Shown here piece after piece: positions 60,081 to 64,000 of a stretch of 64,000 nucleotides of DNA. How positions within the stretch are numbered: the stretch's first letter is position 1; every line of letters starts with the position of its first letter. Source of the stretch: Herbidospora solisilvae (GTDB lineage: Bacteria; Actinomycetota; Actinomycetes; Streptosporangiales; Streptosporangiaceae); assembly GCF_009901565.1 (NCBI RefSeq), contig NZ_WXEW01000010.1:186001-250000 (forward strand), written 5' to 3'. The position numbers were made by a program, and so were the translations under genes. Below the pieces are notes generated by a model that worked only from the letters and a program-made list of their open reading frames with translations, did no database searches and was not told where the DNA came from.

Positions 60081-61565
60081 CCCGCCGAGCCAGCGGCACG
60101 CGGCCTCCTCCAGCCCGGCCGTGTCGTCGGGAGCGGTGCCCGCCCAGGCCACGTACCCGTCGGGACGGACCAGCACCGGCGTGTCCGACTCCAGGTGGAC
60201 CAGCCGCCCGGCCCGCGCCGCCGTGGCGCCGGCCAGGTGGGCCGGGCCGGTGAGGACGGCCCGGCCGCTCCGCAGGGCCTCGGCGACGCGGCCGTCCGGG
60301 TCGGGCACGCTGCGGCCCACCAGCGGATGGTCGCCGGGCAGGTCGTACTTCTGGAGCACCCCCGACAACTTCTTCGCCATGTAGGTCGCGCCGCCCGGGG
60401 TGGCGACGAGATCGCCGACGATGCGGCGCAGCGACTCGGTGAGCGGGTCGAGCCGCATCAGCGCGATCTGCGCCCGCGTCCAGTCGAGCACCCACGCCCC
60501 GACCGGGTGCCGTTCCCGCGTGTAGGTGTCGAGCAGCCCGGCCGGCGCCCACCCCCGCACCGTGGCGGCGAGCTTCCAGCCCAGGTTCAGCGCGTCGCCG
60601 AGCCCCAGGTTGAGCCCCTGCCCGCCGAACGGGGAGTGGACGTGGGCGGCGTCGCCGGCGAGCACGACCCGGCCCCGCACGTAGGTGCTCGCCTGCCGCG
60701 CGTGGTCGGTGAATCGGGTCGCCGACCGCACCGAGGTGATCGTGACATCGGTCTTCGACACCCGCCGGACGCTGTCCTGCAGCTCCGCGTGGGTGACGGG
60801 CGCGTGCCGGTCGGGCGGCGCGCCGTCCATCTCGACGGTGAGGATGCGGCCGGGCAGCGGCGTGTAGACGTAGATGCCGTTCTCGGTGCGGTTCCAGCCC
60901 GGGTTCAGCACCTCCGGGTCGGCGAACTCCACCACGGCCTGGTGCCCGGTGATCTCGGGGTCGGTGCCGGGGAAGTCGAACCCCGCGCCCCGCCGGACCG
61001 CGCTGCGCCCGCCGTCGGCGCCCACCAGCCACGCGCACCGCCACCGTTCGCCCGAATCGAGCTCGACGTCGACCCCCTCGCCGTCGTCGGCGAACTTCAC
61101 CATCTCGGCGCCCTGCCGCAGCTCGGCCCCCAGCGCGGCGGCCCGTTCGGCGAGGATCGCCTCCAGGGCCTGCTGGCTGACCGGCATCATGTCCCGCGAC
61201 CACGCCGCGCCGAAGTCGGGATCGGCGTAGTCGACCAGCGCACGCGGGACGGTGATCCCGGCGAAGTGCCCCGCGATGTCGGACGACATGGGCACCCGGC
61301 CCAGGTCCATCCGCCGGGGGAGGGCGGCCAGCAGCTCGCTCGCGTGCCGCCGCTGCGCGTCGAGCAGCGCGGGCAGCAGCCCCCGCCGCTGGAACGCCTC
61401 GACCGAGGGGATGTGCAACCCGATCGCCTTGATGGTCGGATCGACGTCGGTACGCCGCTCGACCACCGCCACCCGCACCCCGGCCAGCGCCAGCTCGCAC
61501 GCGGCCATCAACCCCACGGGGCCGCCGCCGACCACCACGACGTCGTGGTCCACCGGCTCAGCCAT
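60075..61565 (-). CDS. FAD-dependent aromatic monooxygenase (PHBH-type)
   Basis: Class A flavoprotein hydroxylase of 496 residues. The FAD motif is VVVVGGGPVGLMAACEL, the DG motif WLVGADGGRSAVRRGAG and the GD motif VVLAGDAAHVHSPFGGQG. A C-terminal thioredoxin-like domain (about 395-496) is shared with polyketide-tailoring members. It hydroxylates aromatic compounds with NAD(P)H and oxygen. It overlaps the methyltransferase gene by 8 bases, so the two form an operon; natural-product tailoring or antibiotic inactivation are both possible. Confidence 0.9.
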   Translation of the reverse strand: MAEPVDHDVVVVGGGPVGLMAACELALAGVRVAVVERRTDVDPTIKAIGLHIPSVEAFQRRGLLPALLDAQRRHASELLAALPRRMDLGRVPMSSDIAGHFAGITVPRALVDYADPDFGAAWSRDMMPVSQQALEAILAERAAALGAELRQGAEMVKFADDGEGVDVELDSGERWRCAWLVGADGGRSAVRRGAGFDFPGTDPEITGHQAVVEFADPEVLNPGWNRTENGIYVYTPLPGRILTVEMDGAPPDRHAPVTHAELQDSVRRVSKTDVTITSVRSATRFTDHARQASTYVRGRVVLAGDAAHVHSPFGGQGLNLGLGDALNLGWKLAATVRGWAPAGLLDTYTRERHPVGAWVLDWTRAQIALMRLDPLTESLRRIVGDLVATPGGATYMAKKLSGVLQKYDLPGDHPLVGRSVPDPDGRVAEALRSGRAVLTGPAHLAGATAARAGRLVHLESDTPVLVRPDGYVAWAGTAPDDTAGLEEAACRWLGGS

Positions 61566-62562
61566 GGAGTTCCAGCACGATCCGGGTGCCCGCCTGCTCG
61601 ACCGCCGCCACCTTCAGCCCCGCCTCGGCCGCCAGCGCCGCGAGGTCGTCGGGGGAGCGGTCGGGGTTGTCCATGACGGCCTCGAACCACAACGTCATCC
61701 CCGTGTCGACGTGGCGCAGCCGCTCGGTCAGGCTCACCTCCGAGACCAGGATCCGGCCGGTGCCGCCCGCGGCGAGCGCGCAGTTGCGCAGCAGCCGGAC
61801 CGCGGTCTCGTCGTCCCAGTCGGCCAGCACCGCCGACAGGACGTACACGTCGGCGCCCGCCGGAAGGGGCTGGAAGAAGTCCTGGGCGAGGGCGGCGGCC
61901 CGGCCGTCGAGCCCGGCCGCGGCGAACCGCTGCGCGGCGGCCCCGGCGAAACTCGGCAGGTCGATCAGCGTGGCCGACAGGTCCGGATGTCTGGTGAGCA
62001 GGGCCTCGACGAGGGCGCCGGTGTTCCCGCCGACGTCGACGACCGTCCGGGCCCGCGCGAGCACGGGGTGGTCGAGCAGGACGTCGATGTCGAACCCCGG
62101 CGGAAGCGCGAGCTGGGCCTTGAGATCGTCGGGGGTGCCCGGCGCCCGGTCGACGTGGGTCCACAGGTCGGTGCCGTACATGCCGTGGTAGACCGACCGG
62201 CCGGTGCGCACCTTGTGGAGCAGGTGGACGGCCGACAACTCGGTCCGGCCGAGCACCGTGTCGAGGTCGAGCTGGTCGAACGGCCCCATCGGCGCCTCGC
62301 CCCGGCGTAACAGCCGGCCCAGGTCGGTCAGGCCGTACCGCCCCTCGGCGGCGCGCAGGAGGCCGAGGTGGACGAGGTGGTCGAGCAGTTTGCGGAGCGG
62401 CCGGGGGACGGCGCCGGTGCGGGCGGCGAGGTCGTCGGCGGTGAGGTCGCCGGCGTCCAGGTGGTCGGCGAGGCGGAGGGTGACCGCGGTCCGGACGCTC
62501 ATCGGGGTGACCAGGTCGGCCAGTGCCATGATCCGGGCGTGACCTGCGAGATCAGGTGTCAA
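61558..62562 (-). CDS. SAM-dependent O-methyltransferase (acetylserotonin/hydroxyneurosporene type)
   Basis: Methyltransferase of 334 residues. An N-terminal winged-helix dimerisation domain (about 10-90: AVTLRLADHLDAGDLTADDL) precedes the SAM domain with VVDVGGNTGALVEALL, VLSAVLADWDDETAVRLL and RILVSEV. This type methylates phenolic or hydroxyl groups of secondary metabolites. The TTG start at 62562 is supported by GGGAGG 5 bases upstream; an ATG at 62529 is a weaker choice. It leads the two-gene operon with the monooxygenase. Confidence 0.9.
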   Translation of the reverse strand: MTPDLAGHARIMALADLVTPMSVRTAVTLRLADHLDAGDLTADDLAARTGAVPRPLRKLLDHLVHLGLLRAAEGRYGLTDLGRLLRRGEAPMGPFDQLDLDTVLGRTELSAVHLLHKVRTGRSVYHGMYGTDLWTHVDRAPGTPDDLKAQLALPPGFDIDVLLDHPVLARARTVVDVGGNTGALVEALLTRHPDLSATLIDLPSFAGAAAQRFAAAGLDGRAAALAQDFFQPLPAGADVYVLSAVLADWDDETAVRLLRNCALAAGGTGRILVSEVSLTERLRHVDTGMTLWFEAVMDNPDRSPDDLAALAAEAGLKVAAVEQAGTRIVLELHG

Positions 62563-62655
62563 TCGAGCCTCCCGTACTGTCAGTGGTACGCGATGCTTTC
62601 CTGACCCGAGACGATATCAGCCGATAAATCCGGGAGTAAGGATCTTCATCCGGGT

Positions 62656-64000
62656 TCAGTCGGCCGCGGGCACCCATGCGAAGCGGATCTCCCGCGTCGC
62701 CGTGTCGGCCCGGAGCAGGCGGGCCGGAATCCGGTGGCCCAGCGGCAGGTCGGCCCCGTCGCAGCGGGCGATCACGGCCGGGTCGGCGAGCTGGATCTGG
62801 CCGCTCTTGCCGTTCTCGGCCACGTCGACGACGACCGCCTCGAAGGTCTCGCCGATCCGGTCGCGGAGCAGGAACGCCTCGACCAGGTCGACGCAGGCCC
62901 GGTCGACCCCCGACGATCGGCGGGTGGCCACGGCCATCTCGCGGGGCAGCGCCGCCAGCACCTCGCTGATCTCCTCGGGCACCGGTTCGCCGCTCGCCAC
63001 GGCCAGGCAGACCTCGGTGGCGTAACGGTCGACCAGCCGCCGCAGGGGAGCGGTCACGTGGGCGTAGGGGGCGGCGACGGCGGCGTGCAGGGCGTCGGGG
63101 GGCGGCTCGCCGTCGAAGGCGACGTAGGCGGCGCCGCGCAGCAGGACCGTCGACTCGTGGAGGAAGGCGGCGTGGCCGGGGATCTTGGGGTCGAGGCCGT
63201 GGACGACCTCGCCGTACCCGGCCCCCTCGGGCCAGGGCACCCCGAGCGCCAGCGCCATCCGCCGCACCTTGCCGACGTCGGCCGGCCCTGCGGCGGGCAG
63301 CACCCGCAGCACCCCCACCTCGGCGTCGAGCATCAGCTGCGCCGCGCACATCCCGGTGAGCAGGGAGATCTGCGCGTTCCACTCCTCGCACGGCTGCGGC
63401 GAACGGAACTCCACCCGGTAGCCGTCACCCGACCGGACGACCTCCTGGTCGGGCGTCGGCAGCGTCACCCCGCCCCGGGCCCGCTCGATCTCCATGCGCA
63501 GCGGCCCGACCTCGGCCAGCAGCCGCAGCGTGCCGTCGGCGCGGCCGGTGTCGACGAGGGTCTGCACGTAGTCGTAGTCGAGCCGCTCCCGGCTGCGCAC
63601 CAGCGCGGGCTGGACGTCGAACCCGACGACCTCGCCCTCGGCGTCGAGGTCGATGCACCACAGGGCGACCGGCCGGATCTCGCCGGGCAGCAGGCTGGCC
63701 GCGCCCTCCGACAACACCGGCGGGTGGAGGGGCACCCGCCCGTCGGGCAGGTAGACGGTCTCGCCCCGCCGCCGGGCCTCCAGGTCGATCGCGCCGCCGG
63801 GACGGACGAAGGAGCCCACGTCGGCGATGGCGTACCAGACGCGGTAGCCGCCGCCCTGGCGTTCCTCCAGGCAGAGAGCCTGGTCGAGGTCCATCGAGCC
63901 GGGCGGGTCGATGGTCAGGAACGGCAGGTCGGTGCGGTCGTCGCCGACGAAGCGCCGCGCGGCGGTGGCCGTGGCCTCTTCGAGGACCGCCGGGGGGAAC
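62656..64000 (-). CDS. RNB-domain (RNase II/R family) ribonuclease, N-terminus beyond the window
   Basis: The gene runs off the right edge; 448 residues are visible and the frame stays open to the last base. TIDPPGSMDLDQAL carries the catalytic Asp cluster of RNase II enzymes. VWYAIADVGSFVRPG, LPDGRVPLHPPVLSEG, APYAHVTAPLRRLVDRY and a small beta-barrel C-terminus follow. It degrades RNA from the 3' end. No upstream partner is visible. It ends 93 bases before the methyltransferase gene; that gap shows no clear terminator. Confidence 0.93.
   Translation of the reverse strand, partial: FPPAVLEEATATAARRFVGDDRTDLPFLTIDPPGSMDLDQALCLEERQGGGYRVWYAIADVGSFVRPGGAIDLEARRRGETVYLPDGRVPLHPPVLSEGAASLLPGEIRPVALWCIDLDAEGEVVGFDVQPALVRSRERLDYDYVQTLVDTGRADGTLRLLAEVGPLRMEIERARGGVTLPTPDQEVVRSGDGYRVEFRSPQPCEEWNAQISLLTGMCAAQLMLDAEVGVLRVLPAAGPADVGKVRRMALALGVPWPEGAGYGEVVHGLDPKIPGHAAFLHESTVLLRGAAYVAFDGEPPPDALHAAVAAPYAHVTAPLRRLVDRYATEVCLAVASGEPVPEEISEVLAALPREMAVATRRSSGVDRACVDLVEAFLLRDRIGETFEAVVVDVAENGKSGQIQLADPAVIARCDGADLPLGHRIPARLLRADTATREIRFAWVPAAD

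Noticed and set aside
1..64000. CRISPR arrays, tRNA or rRNA genes, insertion sequences and phage genes
   Set aside because: I saw no regularly spaced repeats, no tRNA-like cloverleaf, no rRNA sequence and no transposase or integrase.

Overview
The window is high-GC DNA with dense genes, frequent GTG starts and many 4-base start/stop overlaps. It carries a complete Pup-proteasome system (ARC/Mpa ATPase, Dop, Pup, PrcB, PrcA, PafA, PafB, PafC). That set, with the neighbouring tatA-tatC-helY order, points to an actinomycete. A Streptosporangiales-like host is my guess and is not proven by the sequence.

Layout. 1-1.8 kb: end of an ebo-type operon (TIM-barrel protein, then alkaline-phosphatase-fold protein). 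1.9-12.2 kb: ordinary genes (two-component system, RecB-family nuclease, site-2 protease, FHA protein, TetR with a PfkB kinase and a class III aminotransferase, tandem GNAT, tRNA m1A58 methyltransferase). 12.4-17.5 kb: ARC ATPase, an acyltransferase and dop. 17.8-33.4 kb: a cobalamin block with two cobalamin riboswitches. It holds CbtB/CbtA cobalt uptake, a histidine phosphatase, a ChlI-ChlD-like chelatase subunit, CobO, CobB, a biliverdin-reductase-like flavin-fold protein, CobL, CobM, CobK, CobIJ, CobH, CobG and CobN. CobG and CobN indicate the aerobic, late-cobalt-insertion route. 33.4-34.8 kb: a soluble Ser/Thr kinase and a small membrane protein. 35.0-47.6 kb: pup, prcB, prcA, a lipoprotein, pafA, an FKBP lipoprotein, a SufR-like regulator, DUF3291, DUF3866, pafB, pafC, a 49-aa membrane protein, tatA, tatC and a diacylglycerol-kinase-like gene. 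47.7-50.4 kb: HelY-type helicase. 50.8-52.9 kb: an ABC transporter pair.

52.9-57.4 kb is the most unusual part: a compact RiPP locus. It has three homologous precursor peptides ending in the pattern C-x5-C-x3-C-C, an APH-fold kinase, and a 723-residue protein joining a HopA1-like (lyase-type) domain to an intact LanC cyclase domain. Kinase plus HopA1 is the hallmark of class V lanthipeptides and thioamitides, whereas LanC is the cyclase of classes I-IV, so this looks like a hybrid lanthipeptide synthetase. A divergent M1 aminopeptidase (57.6-60.1 kb) could trim leaders. A perfect 7-bp inverted repeat lies in the divergent promoter region. 60.1-62.6 kb holds a methyltransferase-monooxygenase pair, and the window ends in an RNB-domain ribonuclease.

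The cobalamin block sits between dop and pup, which are usually neighbours. Pup here is encoded with C-terminal Glu rather than Gln, so Dop may act only as a depupylase. At least seven genes show a TAnnnT hexamer 6-7 bases before the start codon with no Shine-Dalgarno sequence, suggesting common leaderless transcription.
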